This document shows positions 12,501 to 26,875 of a stretch of 64,000 nucleotides of DNA, piece by piece (the stretch's first letter is position 1; the number at the start of each line of letters is the position of its first letter). The translations under genes and the position numbers were made by a program. Origin of the DNA: Ampelomyces quisqualis (lineage: Eukaryota; Ascomycota; Dothideomycetes; Pleosporales; Phaeosphaeriaceae); the NCBI GenBank assembly GCA_018398575.1, contig JAGTXZ010000003.1, forward strand, positions 930,001-994,000. Direction: 5' to 3'. The notes below the pieces were generated by a model. The model was not told the DNA's origin. It was given only the letters and a program-made list of their open reading frames with translations, and did no database searches.

Positions 12501-15005
12501 TGTATAAGAGACTAAACGCATTTAGTAATAGTTCTTTAAGAATAATCTTGTAATTGTATAGATAATAAAGAGGCAATTGATTGGCTACTAACTTGCTAAA
12601 TACATCCTGATACTAGGAGTAACAGGCAGGTAATTACTTATATAATTAGCGTTAATTGGCTGCGTTATCCTTAAAGGCAAGGATCCTGTTAATCTTATAT
12701 AGGCTAGTTGTAAAGAACTTGTTTTAGAGCTTCTTTATAATAAAGTAAAATGCATTAGTAGAAATAAGAGCAATGCAGGTAGTTAGAGGAGGTTTAGACT
12801 CTAAGTAGTTTTGCTTAGTTAGGGTATAAGGAATCTCTAAGATTTTTTAGGCTAATAGGAGCTTTAAGCATCTCTTAATACAATAAATAGAAGAAGAGGA
12901 ACAGTAAGGACTGTTTTGGATGCAATAGTCTTTTTTCTCCTATAGGGCGTTGCATTGTTGCATATTAAGATAGATAGTAGCTAGCACTGTAGCTTAATGT
13001 AGAACAGCAGAAATAGAGGGTAAAGAATTATAGGAACAGAGGTACTTAGATAGCTAAATAAACTGTAACTTATCTATGTCTAATTAAATCTTAAATTGTC
13101 TTAACTATTAGAGGCTAAGTATATAATCCTAAGACCTAAGATTAAAGATAAGAAATAGATAGTTTAAAATCTTTTGGCTATTGATATTTAAGTATAGTTA
13201 AATATATTAAGTAACTGTAGAAGTAATCTAATCCTTAAAGCTACGCACCTGAACCTAGAAGAAGAGCTTTTAGATAGGTTAATGTAAAGCTTTAGAAACA
13301 GATAAAACAATTTGTGTATTTAAAAATAGGAAACTTTAAGCACTAGTGTTAACAAGAGTATTAAGGCGTAAGCTAATGCCTTAGTTATAAAGAAGCGCAG
13401 GTATAAGGAAATAAGGACTGCAAAACAAATAAGAAAGGTTAAAGTAGAATAGATTGTAATAGTTTAGGCCTAGGGAGAAGAGTTCTTCTAGGCGCTTCTA
13501 TTTCTTGTACAATACACCTCTTAGTTAGGTTGCTCTTAAGCATCTTTAAACTTATCTACTTCTACAGCTTTAATCTAACGCACACGCAGTTTTGTGTAGT
13601 TACTAGAGTAGTGTTCTAGCTTACTGCAATTGTAACAACTACTAGAAGTCTTCTATTATTCTAGCTTAGGGGTCTTTGTAGGAAGACGCACTATTATAGA
13701 TTAATAGGCTAGCGTAGAATGTGTTAAGGCGCTTAAGGTAGTAGTATAATTTGGCTCTAAATTGGTTTGTAGGGCCTGCCTAATTAGTAATTTAGCAGCA
13801 ACTAGTATTATGCTTGGTATAAGGTTATTCTTCTACTCTATATTATATGCAGTAAGGTGTTCTACTATCTAATTAAATAAGTTCCTCTATTAGTGCCTGA
13901 ATCCTAGGTTAGGGGCTTGTAGTCCTAGCGTGATTTTTGTCTACAAGTAGTAAAACTACTCTAAAGAGGGTACTTGTCCCTTAACTACAGAACTTAGGAA
14001 CCTAGCTTTAAACAAGAGGAACGTTTTATTCTTTGTTATCTGCAATTAATTAAACGCTGTATAGCTTTTAGCTACCTTATTGCCTGTAATAAAGTAAGAC
14101 TTAAGTAGCTTAATTATTTGCTTAGCGTTCTAGAACTGCTCTTAATTAGTATCTAATAAATATTGTAGCTTAAGATAGCCCTTAGCTAATCCTGTAGTGT
14201 AGCTCTATACTAAGGCTATGCGTTGTCTTTTAGTCTAATAGTAATTTAAGTTGATTTTAAGTTAATCCTAGATAGAGGCCTGCTATTAGTAGAAGGTAGA
14301 ATCTTTTCTATTACTAAGATTGTCTATATTAGGCGTTTTCTTAGATTGTTAAAGTTAGTAAGAGCCTTTATAGCAATATAAGTACTTAGATATAGAGCTG
14401 TTAGATAAACAGCAGGGGGCAGAGAAGTTCTAGGAGGTTTTGGTAGTAGGCAGAGGCTTGTCTAGTCCTACTAAATAAGTTAGTCCTTCCTTAAGGGAAT
14501 TAATCTCTGCTAACGCCTGTTTTAGTTCTTGTTGTAATTAATTAACCTCTATTTAGGCAGGGGTAAGATTTAGTAGAGGTATAGGTCTAGCTCTAGGCTA
14601 AAGGAGTTCCTTAGTGTTTATCTTTTTTGCTTTAGCACTCTGTTGCCAGGTTGTAACAGTTAATACAGAGTTGTCTTAGAGGAAGGCTCTTAGGGTTAGT
14701 TCTTTAGAGGGAGTTATTAGCGTTACCTCTAATACTCCTAGGTTATTAATAGTCTCTAAGTTTCTATTGTAGCGCCAAACGCAACTTTTACTAAAGTAAT
14801 CCTAACTATGTGTTAATAGAAAGATCTAAACCTAAAGGCTTTAGCTGTTAGAAGATCTAAGGGATCCTAACTGTGTTTAATAGATTTAAGGTTGCAAATA
14901 GATCTAATTTAGATGTTGTTCTGTGCGTTTTAACGCAATCTTTTTAAAAGTAAATTGCAATATTATCTAAATGCTATTACTAGCAGGACAAAGTTTCTCT
15001 TGTAA

Positions 15006-15304
15006 TATATTAACGCAGGTAGGTATAGCTATTAAGATTAAATTAGATACGTATTAGAGGCATATAGGAGTGCGTGTTGTATTAGAGATTCTAGATTGGC
15101 TATACACCTATAGGTCTTGTATAAAAAGACAAAAGAAACTTGTCTTCTATCTATGCTATAGGCTTATATTTATAGTAGGCGTAGTAGCTGAGTTAGAGCG
15201 CTGTTAGAGCGCTTTTGGTCCTAATCTGCTAGCTCTCTACATAATCTGTTACTAAGCCTTTATAAGGTATTGGATGTAACATGTGTTTGCATGTGCTTGT
15301 TACA
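15006..15304 (-). repeat. right (5') LTR of E3
   Basis: This 299-bp LTR is followed by the duplication CTTTT. On the element's strand the primer site lies just inside it at 14993-15003. Confidence 0.9.
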
Positions 15305-18300
15305 CTTTTAGAGTAGTTTTACTACTTATAGACTAAAATTACGCTAGGACTATAAGCCTCTAACCTAGGATTTAGGCACTAATAGAAGAACTTATTTAAT
15401 TAGATAGTAGAACACCTTACTGCCTATAATATAGAGTAGAAGAACAATCCTAACCTAAGTATATTACTAGCTTCTGCTAAATTGCTAATTAGGCAAGTCC
15501 CTTAAACTAACTTAGAGCTAAATTAGACTACTACTTCTAGCACCCTAACACATTCTGCGCTAGCCTATTAATCTATAACAGTACGTTTTTCTACAAAGAC
15601 TCCTAAGCTAGAATAATAGAAGACCTCTAGTAGTTGTTATAATTGCAGTAAGCTAAGATACTACTCTAGTAACTGTACAAAAACGCGTGTGTATTAGATT
15701 AAAGCTGTAGAAGTAAATAAGTTTAAAGATGCTTAAGAGCAACCTAACTAGAAGGTGTATTATACAAGAAACAGAAGCGCCTAAGAAGACTCTTCTCTCT
15801 AGGCCTAAGCTGTTACAATCTATTCTACTTTAACCTTTCTTATTTGTTTTGCAGTCTCTATTTTCTTATACTTATACTTTTCTATAACTAGGGTATTAGT
15901 TTACGCCTTAACACTCTTCTTAACACTAGTGCTTAAGGTTTCTTATTTTTGAATTTATAAATTGTCTTATCTGTTTCTAAAGCCTTGCAGCAACCTATCT
16001 AGAAGCTCCTCTTCTAGGTTTAGGTGTATAGCTTTAAGAATTAGATTACTTCTGTAGTTACTTAATATATTTAACTACACTTAAATATTAATAGCTAAAA
16101 GATTTTAAACTGTCTATTTCTTATCTTTAATCTTAGGTCTTAGGATTGTATACTTAGCCTCTAATAGTTAAGGCAATTTAAGATTTAATTAGACATAGAT
16201 AGGTTACAGTTTATTTAGCTATCTAAGTACTCTTATTCTTATAATTCTTTACCTCCTATTTCTACTATTCTATATTAAGCTATAGTGCTAGCTACTATCT
16301 ATCTTAATGTGTAACAACGCAACGCTCTATAGGAGAAAGAAGACTATTGTATCTAAAACAGTCTTTACTGTTATTCTTCTTCTTCTATTTATTGTCTTAA
16401 GAGATACTTAAAGCTCCTATTAGCCTAAAAATTCTTAGAGATTCTTTATACCCTAACTAAGCAACCCTACTTAGAGTCTAAACTTTCTCTAACTACCTGC
16501 ATTGCTCTTATTTCTACTAATGTATTCTACTTTATTATAAAGAAGCCCTAAAACAAGTTCTTTATAACTACTAGTAGCCTATATAAAATTAATAGGATTC
16601 TTGCCTCTAAGAATAACGCAGCTAATTAATACTAATTAGATAAGCAATTACCTGCCTGTTACTCTTAGTATTAGGATGTATTTAGTAGGTTAGCAGCTAA
16701 TTAATTACCTTCTTATTATTTATACAATTATAAGATTATTCTTAAAGAACTATTACTAAATGCGTTTAGTCTCTTATATAAGCAAAATCAGAAGGAGCTT
16801 AAAGCTACTAAGGCCTACGTTTAGGAACACCTTTAGAAGAGTTTTATTAAGGCTAGCTAAAGTTCTTTTACTTTACCTATTCTTTATGTGCGCAAACTAA
16901 ATAGAGATATACACATTTATATAGAATACTAGAAGATTAACGCTCTTACGCGTAAGGACGTCTATCTAATCTCTTATATTAATAAGCTGCTATTATGTTT
17001 CTCTAAAGCTAAGATCTTTACTAAGTTTAACATTAAGGCTGCCTTTAACAAAATTTGTATAGATTCTAACTCTAAAGAGTATACTACCTTTTAGACCTAT
17101 TATAGTATATATAAGTATAAAGTTTTCTCTTTTAGCTTATGCAATAGGCTAGCAACGTATTAGCGCTATATAAATAATATACTAATTAATTATCTTAACA
17201 ATTTCTGTATTGCGTATCTTAATAACATCCTAATCTACTTAGAGGATATAAACGCATATTAGGAATACGTCTAAAAGGTTCTAGAGTGCCTATATACTGT
17301 AGTACTCTAAGTAGATATTTAGAAGAGTAAATTCTATGTAACCTGCACAAAGTATTTAGGTTACGTTTTAATAAACTAGGGCACTAAAGTTAACTCTAAT
17401 AAGGTAGAAGTACTCTAAAACTAGGCTAAACCTACTACAGTTACTAGCGTTAAGTTATTTCTTAGTTTTGCTAGTTTCTATTAATAATTTATTAAAGATT
17501 TCTTACGCGTAGCTAAACTAATTATAAAGCTTTAGAGTCCTGCTACCTCTTTTAAATAGACTATAGACTACTAATAGGCTTTTAATTAGATTAAAGCTTT
17601 ACTTCTAGTAATTCCTACGCTATTGCATTTCTATTCTAAGTATAATACAAAGTTAGAAACTAACGTGTCTAATAGAGTAATAGCAGAAGTACTCTTTTAG
17701 AAGCACCTTAATAACAAGTAGTACCCTATAGTGTTCTATAGTTACGCTCTATCTAGAGCTAAGCTTAATTAAAAAATATATAATAAAGAACTTTTTGCTA
17801 TCTTAAAAGCGTTTAAGAAGTAGAGAGCTAAACTTACCTCTATACAGAGCTAAATCTAGGTGTATTTAGATTACTACTCCTTAGAATACTTTATAACTAC
17901 TAAGGTTCTTAATATACGTTAAGCATAATAGGTAAAGGTTATTACTTCTTTTAATTTCTATATTAAGTACACGCCTAGCAAGCTTAACAAGCAAGCTAAT
18001 ATCCTAAGCTAAAAGGAACAGGACGTTAGTAAGGATAAAGCTGCCTAACAAGACAACAGATCCTATGTACTTCTAGGACCTAAACGCCTAAACCCCTAGG
18101 TTAACTCTAAACTAGCTTAGAACTATGTCTGTAACTAGCTAAAGATTAATATATTAGCTATTTTAGTTTACTCTATTAGTGTCTTCTTAAACATTAACTC
18201 TTTAGAACTAATTAAAGCTCTACTAGCAGAGAATTACTACTTCTTTAAGGAAGAACGCTTTATATTACTATAGCTATATTATATTTAAGAAGAACTACTA

Positions 18301-18438
18301 CTATATTACTTACGCCTATATATACCTAGGGATTCTTCTTTGTATACTTAACTAATTAGAGAGGCTTATAATTAGGTATCTACTACTTATCTAAGCGCTA
18401 TAAAGACGTATTAGCTTTTATCTTAGTAGTATTATTAG

Positions 18439-18737
18439 TGTAACAACGCAGGTAGGTACAGCTATTAGAATCAAATTAGATACGTATTAGAGGCATATAG
18501 GAGTGCGTATTATATCAGAGATTCTAGATTAGCTATACACCTATAGGTCTTGTATAGAAGGACAAGAGAAACTTGTCTTCTATCTATGCTATAGGCTTAT
18601 ATTTATAGTAGGCGTAGCAGCTAAGTTAGAGTGCTGTTAGAGCGCTTTTAGTCCTAATCTACTAGCTCCCTACATAATCTGTTACTAAGCCTTTATAAGG
18701 TATTAAATGTAATATATGTTTGCATGTGCTTATTACA
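18439..18737 (-). repeat. left (3') LTR of E4
   Basis: This 299-bp repeat begins TGTAACAACGCAGG on the plus strand and ends TTACA. It is preceded by the duplication ATTAG. Confidence 0.9.
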
Positions 18738-19062
18738 TTACTTCTCTTCTTAAAATTAATAGTCTCTATTAATTAGGTCTGTATTAGTGTTATTTTAGAT
18801 ACCTTTCCAAATTGTTATAAACTTATATTTACCTTAAGTTTATTTTGGGATAATATAATATAGCTGTTTGTTGTTGTTTTAATCTACGCGCTAGCGCGTT
18901 TAAAGTTTCTAACTTTACCTTAAGCTTTTTAAGCATATATACAAGGCTAGCTCTCTAGTATACTACTTCTCTATACTCTCTCTCTATACATTTGTATACC
19001 TACAGCTATCTAACTGCTCTCCTAATTTAATTGTTAGCTAATTATTTCTGCAGATACACATA

Positions 19063-19788
19063 ATGCCTATTCCTGTCCCTTCTAGAGCTTATCTTCTAGC
19101 CTATTAGGTTGTTTACTTATAGGCTGTAAGGGCTTTTGCTTGCAGCTATTTTGATATTAAGTTTAGATTCTATTTAGACGTGTCTAAGAAGTATACTTAT
19201 TGTACACTCTTAAATAAGAAGTGTTGCCTAGTTCCTCTATATACAGGCTAAAAGTATAATAGCTTCTCTAAGGCCCTTAACTGCAGGTTTGCTGCCCTAG
19301 GTAGAGATAAGTCTAATAAGGTAGTGTTAGAGCAGAAGGCTACTATTAAAGAGGCAGCATTTTAGTTAGCTGCTGTTATGCAAGTAGGCACTGCACAGGT
19401 AGCTAATATAAATAACGCTAACTTATTAGTTAGTGTTTATTACTAGAGAGAGGAGCTAGCTAAGAAGGTTAGAGTAATAGCTAAGGAGGTTAGGTTGCTT
19501 AGAAGAAGCATAGCTAAGTTAACTAGTGTAGTTACTTAGCTAGTAGATGTTATAATAGTATTAAGAGCTAATTAGTTAGTAGAGTAGAAGGAGGCGTAGG
19601 CAGTAATGTTTTAGGTAGCAGCAGAGCAGGAGGCAAGTACTTACAGCAGGCAGGGCTAGAACAGAAGACAACTAAGTAGTATGTTAGTGTCTATACCTAG
19701 AGATTTAGACAGTTAAGAACGTCCTACTAGTAGTAGTAACAGTCTACTGTTAGATCTAATAGAAGAGTAAGACTCCTATTATTAATAG
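19063..19788 (+). pseudogene. antisense ORF (aORF) of E4
   Basis: This copy keeps the start codon ATG (19063). It runs 240 codons in the same frame as the E3 copy to TAA TAG at 19783-19788, interrupted only by RIP-type TAG and TAA. The length difference from E3 is five whole codons. It shows the same C-x2-C-x6-C motif and the predicted coiled coil. Confidence 0.68.
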
Positions 19789-22700
19789 CTGTTACCTACT
19801 AGTGTAGTAGTTGCAATATTAAGTTTAATTTCCCTAATATAATTGTCTTGCAATGCTGTAAGATCTTTAACTTCTTTTTCCTATGCTGTAATCTACTTAG
19901 CTAACGCTTATAGAGGTCCTAGCTGTTTTAGATAGCGTTTATAGAACGCTTGCAACATATATAGAGCGCCTATAAAGTTTAAAGCATTATACTAGGTAGA
20001 GTTAGAGTTATAGCCTACCTATTTTACGCAATACTTTAGGATAGAGTAGTACAGCTTGCTAGCTAAGATCTCTTTAACTTCCTATTCTTTAACGCCTTAA
20101 ATTAGGATGCTAGATAGGTTTAGGCTTAGCTAACTAGGTAGGGGGTTGTTAGAGTTCTTGCAGAGGACGTCTAAAGCAAACATGTTATAGATCTTAGAAC
20201 CTTTAGGTAGCTTTAGTTAAAATAAATAGCTAACTTATTTTAGAACTTTAAAAAGGCCTTTCTACAATTCAGCAAGTTTGCGACTTAAGCAGGTAACAGA
20301 TAGGTTTTAGGTTAAGAAGTAAACCTTGTTACCTACTACCTAATTAACAGGTTAATAATATTTATTTACCTTAGTAGCTATCTGTTTCTATGCTTTCTCT
20401 ATATTGTCTTTAGCTATGCGCTAGGCTTTATGCATGTAGGTAGCTAAGCTTAATGCATCCTTAACGTTTATATCTTTGTATTTTAAAGGAAATAATACCT
20501 AATTCTAGCTCTGTTATAGTTTAGATCTAAACAAGAGCTAGTATAGCGCTATACTAATTGCAGAGTGCAGCAGCGTAGCTTAGGCTTAATTAATTATTAG
20601 CAAGAGGTTACTCTAGTTATCCTAGTAATAGGATACAAAAGGCCTTAATTGTTAATTAATATACTTGTTTATAATCTTAGTTTGTCTATTAGTTTGTTTA
20701 TAGTAGGCTGTAAAAAGCTTAAGTTGCACGCCTAGGATCTTACAGAACTTAGACTAGAATTAGGATACAAACTAGGGTCTGTAGTTAGACACTATACTTT
20801 TAGGCGTGTAGCTAAATTAGTATATCTATTAGATAAACAAGTAAGCTATTTCTTAAGCATTAATTATTTTATAGTAAGGAATAAAAACAGCTTACTTAGA
20901 TAGGCAATTAATAACAACTATAATTTAATTATAGCTATAATAATCTGTTAGGAATATCTTAAAATCTATACACAAATACTGTATAGGCCTATTAGGAATT
21001 TGTAACAGATAGAGGAAACCTTAGGCTTAGAGCTGTCTTAGATAGGATCTTTAACAAAAAACGCAGTTTTGTACATAGCGTTTGCATATAGCCTCTATAC
21101 CCTTCTAATAATATTGCTAAGCTAAGAGCTAATATGTCTTTATAGCACTTAGGTAAGCAGTAGATACCTAATTGTAAGCCTTTCTAATTAGTTAAGTACA
21201 TAAAGGAGAGTTTCTAGGTATATATAGGCGTAAGTAATATAGTAGTAGTCTTTTTTAGACATAATACAGCTATAGTAGCGTAAGGCGTTCTTCCTTAAAG
21301 GAGCGGCAATTCTCTGCTAGCAGGGCTTTAATTAGTTCTAATAAGTTAAGATTTAGGGAGGCACTAATAGATTAAACTAAAATAGCTAAAATATTAATCT
21401 CTAGCTAGTTACAGACGTAGTTCTAAGCTAGTTTAGAGTTAACTAGAGAGCTTAGGCGTTTAAGTCCTAGAAGTACACAGGATCTATTATCTTGTTAAGC
21501 AGCCTTAACCTTACTAATATCCTATTCCCTTTAGCTTAGGATATTAGCTTACTTATTAAGCTTGCTAAGCGTGTACTTAATGCAGAAATTAAAAGAAGCA
21601 ATAATCTCTACCTATTATACTTAACGTGCATTAAGAACCTTAGTAGTTATAAAGTATTCTAAAGAGTAGTAATCTAAATATACCTAGATTTAACTCTATA
21701 TAGAGGTAAGTTTAGCTCTCTACTTCTTAAACGCTTTTAAGATAGCAAAAAGTTTCTTATTATATATTTTCTAATTAAGCTTAGCCCTAAATAGGGCGTA
21801 ACTGTAGAAGGCTATAGAATACTACTTGTTGTTAGAGTGCTTCTAAGAGAGTACTCCTGCTATTACTCTATCTAACGCGTTAGTTTCTAACTTTATGTTA
21901 TACTTAGAATAGAAATAAGATAGCGTAGGAATAGCTAGAAGTAAGGCTTTAATCTAATCAAAAGCCTGTTAGCAGTCTATAGTCTAATTAAACAGTGTAG
22001 CAGGACTTTAAAGCTTTATAATTAGTTTAGCTACACAAAAGAAATCCTTAATAAATTGTTAATAGAAACTAGCAAAACTAAAAAATAACTTAACGCTAGT
22101 AACTATAGTAGGTTCAGCCTAGTTTTAGAGTACTTCTACCTTGTTAGAGTTAACTTTAGTGCTCTAGTTTATTAAAACGTAACCTAGATACTTTATGCAG
22201 GTTACATAGAATTTACTCTTCTAAATGTCTACTTAGAGTCCTACAGTACGTAGGCGCTCTAGGACCTTTTAGACGTGTTCCTAATATAAGTTTATATTCT
22301 TAGAGTAGATTAGGATGTTATTAAGATATGTAATGCAGAAATTATTAAGATAATTAATTAGTATATTATTTATGTAGCGTTAATACGTAGCTAGCCTATT
22401 ATACAAGCTAAAAGAGAAAACCTTACACTTATATATACTGTAATAGGTCTAAAAGGTAGTATACTCTTTAGAGTTAGGATCTATACAAATTTTGTTAAAA
22501 GTAGCCTAGATATTAAACTTAGTAAAGATCTTAGCCTTAGAGGGGCGTAATAGCAGCTTATTAATACAAGGAATTAGATAGACGTCCCTGCGCATAAAGG
22601 TGTTAATCTTTTGGTAGTCTATATAGATGCGTATATCTCTATTTAGTTTACGTATACAAAGGATAAGTAAAGCAAAAGGACTTTAGCTAGCTTTAATAAA

Positions 22701-25255
22701 ACCCTTCTAAAGGTGTTTCTAGACGTAGGCCTTAGTAGCTTTAAGCTCCTTCTAGTTTTGCTTATACAGGAGACTAAACGCATTTAGTAATAGTTCTTTA
22801 AGGACAATCTTATAATTGTACAGATAATAAGAAGGTAATTAATCAGCTGCTAACTTACTAAATATATCCTAATACTAAGAGTAACAGGCAGGTAATCTCT
22901 TATCTAATTAGCTTTAATTATCTGCGTTGTCCTTAGAGGCAAGAATTCTATTAATCTTATAGAGGCTTGTTGTAAAGAACTTATTCTAGGGCTTCTTTAT
23001 AATAAAGTAAAATGCATTAGCAGAAATAAGAGCAATGCAGGTAGTTAGAAAAGGTTTAGACTCTAAGCAGTTTTGCTTAGTTAGGGTATAAGAGATCTCT
23101 AAGATTTTTTAGGCTAATAGGAGCTTTAAGCATCCCTTAATACAATAAATAAAAAAAGAAAAATAGTAAGGACTGTTTTAGATATAATAGTCTTCTTTCT
23201 CCTATAGAGCGTTGCGTTGTTACATATTAAGATAGACAGTAGCTAGTACTATAGCTTAATATAGAATAGTAGAAATAGGGAGTAAAGGATTATATAAATA
23301 GGGGTACTTAGATAGCCAAATAAACTGTAACCTATCTGTGTCTAATTAAATCTTAAATTGTCTTAACCATTAGAGGCTAAGTATACAATCCTAAGACCTA
23401 AGATTAAGGATAAAAAATAGACAGTTTAAAATCTTTTAGTTATTAATATTTAAGTGTAGTTAAATATATTAAGTAACTAAAGAAGTAATCTAATCCTTAA
23501 AGCCGCGTACCTAAACCTAGAAGGAGAGCTTCTAGATAGGTTGCTGCAAGGCTTTAGAAACAGATAAGACAATTTATAAATTTAAAAATAAGAAACCTTA
23601 AGCACTAGTGTTAATAAGAGTATTAAGGCGTAAGCTAAGGCCTTAGTTATAAAGAAGCGTAGGTATAAAGAAATAAGGACTGCAAAACAAATAAGAAAGG
23701 TTAAAGTAAAATAAATTATAACAGCTTAGGCCTAAAAAGAAGTATCTTCTTAGGCGCTTCTATTTCCTATATAATACACCTCCTAATTAGGTTGCTCTTA
23801 AGCATCTTTATACTTATCTACTTCTACAGCTTTAATCTAACGCACACAAGGCTTTGTACAGTTACTAAAGTAGTGTCCTAGCTTACTGCAATTATAACAA
23901 CTACTAGGGGTCTTCTGTTATTCTAGCTTAAGAGTCTTTATAGGAAGACGCACTGTTATAGATTAATAGACTAGCACAGAATTTGTTAGAGCGCTAGTAG
24001 TAGTAGTCTAATTCAGCTCTAAATTCTATTATAGAGCTAACCTAATTAGCAACCTAGTAGTAGCTAGTGTTATACTTAGTATAAGGTTGTTCTTCTACTC
24101 TATATTATATACAGTAAGGTGTTCTACTATCTAATTAAATAAGTTCTTCTATTAGTGCCTGAATCCTAGGTTAGGGGCTCGCAACCCTAGCGTAATCTTA
24201 GTCTATAAGTAGTAAAACTACTCTAAAGAAGGTACTTATCTCTTAACTACAGAACTTAAAAACCTAGCTTTAAACAAGGAAAACGTTTCTTCCTTAGTTA
24301 TCTACATTTAATTAAAAGCTACTTAGCTTTTAGCTATCTTGTTACTTGTAATAAAGTAAGACTTAAGTAGCCTAATTATTTACTTAGCGTTCTAGAATTA
24401 CTTTTAATTAGTATCTAATAAATATTATAGCTTAAGATAGCTCTTAGCTAATCTTGTAGTATAGCCCTATACTAAGGCTATGCGTTGTCTTTTAGTCTAA
24501 TAGTAATCTAAGTTAATCTTAAGTTAATTCTAGATAGAGGCCTACTATTAGCAGAAGGTAGGATCTTTTCTATTACTAAGATTGTCTATATTAGGCGTTT
24601 TCTTAGATTGTTAAAGTTAGTAAAAGCCTTTATAGTAATATAAGTACTTAGATGTAGAGCTATTAGATAAACAGCAGGGTACAGAATTGTTCTAGAGTAA
24701 TTTGGTAGTAGGTAGAGGCTTATCTAGTCCTATTAACAGAGTTAGTCCTTTCTTAAGAGAATTAATTTCTGCTAAAGCCTGTTTTAAATCTTATTATAAT
24801 TAATTAACCTCTATTTAGGCAAGGGTTAGATTTAGTGCAGCTCTAGGCTAAGGGAGTTCTTTAGTGTCTGTCTTTTTTACTTTAGCACTCTATTGCTAGG
24901 TTGTTACAGTTAATACAGAGTTGTCTTAAGAGAAGGCTCCTAGAGTAAGTTCTTTAGGGGGAGTTATTAGCGTTGCCTCTAATACTCCTAGGTTATTAAT
25001 AGTCTCTAAGTTTCTATTGTAGCGCTAAACGCAACTTTTCTAAAGTAATCCTAACTGTTATGTTAATAGGAAGATCTAAACCTAAAGGCTTTAGCTGTTA
25101 GGAAATCTAAGGGATCCTAACTGTGTTTAATAGATTTAAGGTCGCAAACAGATTCAATTTAGATAGAGTTCTAGACATTTTAACGCAATCTTTTTAAAAG
25201 TAAATTACAATATTATATAAATGCTATTACTAGCAAAACAAAGTTTCTCTTGTAA

Positions 25256-25554
25256 TGTAACAACGCAGGTAGGTACAGCTATTAGAATTAAATTAGATAC
25301 GTATTAGAGGCATATAGGAGTGCGTGTTGTATTAGAGATTCTAAATTGGCTATATACCTATAGGTCTTATACAAAAGGACAAGAGAAACTTGTCCTCTAT
25401 CTATGCTATAGGCTTATATTTATAGTAGGCGTAGTAGCTGAGTTAGAGCGCTGTCAGAGCGCTTTTAGTTCTAATCTGCTAGCTCTCTACATAATCTGTT
25501 ACTAAGCCTTTATAAGGTATTAGATATAATATGTGTTTGCATGTACTTGTTACA
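25256..25554 (-). repeat. right (5') LTR of E4
   Basis: This 299-bp repeat pairs with 18439-18737 and is followed by ATTAG. A short open stretch inside it (25320-25505) is chance. Confidence 0.9.
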
Positions 25555-26875
25555 ATTAGAAGAGTATAGAGGCTATATGCAAATACTATGTACAAAACTA
25601 CGTTACCTATTAAAGATTCTATCTAAGATAGCTCTAATCCTAAGGTTTCCTCTATCTGTTACTAATTCCTAATAAGCCTATATAGCATTTGTGTATAGAT
25701 TTTAAGATATTTCTAACAGATTGTTATAGCTATAATCAAATTATAGTTGTTATTAATTATCTATCTAAGCAAGCTGTTTCTATTCCTTACTATAAAATAA
25801 TTAACGCTTAAGAAATAGCTTACTTATTCATCTAATAGGTATACTAATTTAGCTATACGCCTAAAAGTATAGTATCTAACTACAGACTCTAGTTTATATC
25901 CTAATTCTAGTCTAAGTTCTACAAGATCCTAGGCGTGCAACTTAAGCTTTCTACAGCCTACTATAAACAAACTAATAGACAAACTAAGATTATAAACAAG
26001 TATATTAATTAACAATTAAGGCCTTTTGTATCTTATTACTAGAATAACTAGAGTAACCTCTTACTAATAATTAATTAAGCCTAAGCTACGCTGCTGCACT
26101 TTGCGATTAGTATAGCGCTATACTAGCTTCTGTTTAGATCTAAACTACAATAGAGCTAGAATTAGGTATTATCTCCTTTAAAACACAAAGATGTAAATGT
26201 TAAAGATGCCTTAAGCTTAGCTACCTGCATACATGCAGCCTAGCGCACAGCTAAAGACAATATAGAAAAGGCGCAGCAATAAATAGCTGCTAAGGTAAAC
26301 AAACATTGTTAACTTGTTAATTAGATAGTAAGTAACAAGGTTTACTTCTTAACCTAAAACCTATCTGTTACCTACTTAAGTCGCAAACTCGCTAAATTGT
26401 AAGAAGGCCTCTTTAAAGTTCTAGAACAAGTTAGCTATTTATTCTAACTAAAGCTACCTAAAGGCTCTAAGATCTATAACGTGTTTGCTCTAGACGTCTT
26501 CTGCAAGTACTCTAACAACCTCTTGCCTAGTTAGCTAAGCCTAAACCTATCTAGCATCCTAATTTAAGGCGTTAAAGAATAGGAAGTTAAAGAGATTCTA
26601 GCTAGCAAGCTATACTACTCTATTCTAAAGTATTATATAAAATAGGTAGGCTATAATTCTAACTCTACCTAGTACAATACTTTAAACTTTATAGGCGCTC
26701 TACATATATTGCAAGCGTTCTATAAACGCTATCTAAAACAGCTAGAACTCTTATAAGCGTTAGCTAAGTAGATTATAGTATAAGAAAAAGAAGTTAAAGA
26801 TCTTACATTACTTTAAGATAACTATATTAGAGAAATTAAACTTAATATTACAACTACTACACTAGTAAGTAACAG

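Larger units (their letters stand above)
8153..15304 (-). mobile_element. E3: complete Ty3/Gypsy chromovirus nested in E2
   Basis: The element is 7152 bp on the minus strand, with LTRs at 8153-8451 and 15006-15304 and target duplication CTTTT at 8148-8152 and 15305-15309. It interrupts the gag region of E2, whose sequence continues cleanly on both sides. The minus strand gives gag, protease, reverse transcriptase (YLNN at 12055-12066), RNase H, integrase and chromodomain from right to left. It keeps more CpA and TpG than the other copies, which fits a later arrival. The aORF lies near its left end on the plus strand. Confidence 0.92.
18439..25554 (-). mobile_element. E4: complete Ty3/Gypsy chromovirus nested in E2
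   Basis: The element is 7116 bp on the minus strand, with LTRs at 18439-18737 and 25256-25554 and target duplication ATTAG at 18434-18438 and 25555-25559. It splits the integrase of E2; uninterrupted copies of the same site are at about 400 (E1) and 32,860 (E5), which proves the insertion point. Order on the minus strand is the same as E3. The 11-nt primer site and its LTR partner are both unmutated. No open frames remain for gag or pol. Confidence 0.92.

Noticed and set aside
25320..25505. 61-codon open stretch inside an LTR
   Set aside because: It lies wholly within the 5' LTR of E4 and is broken in the other LTR copies.
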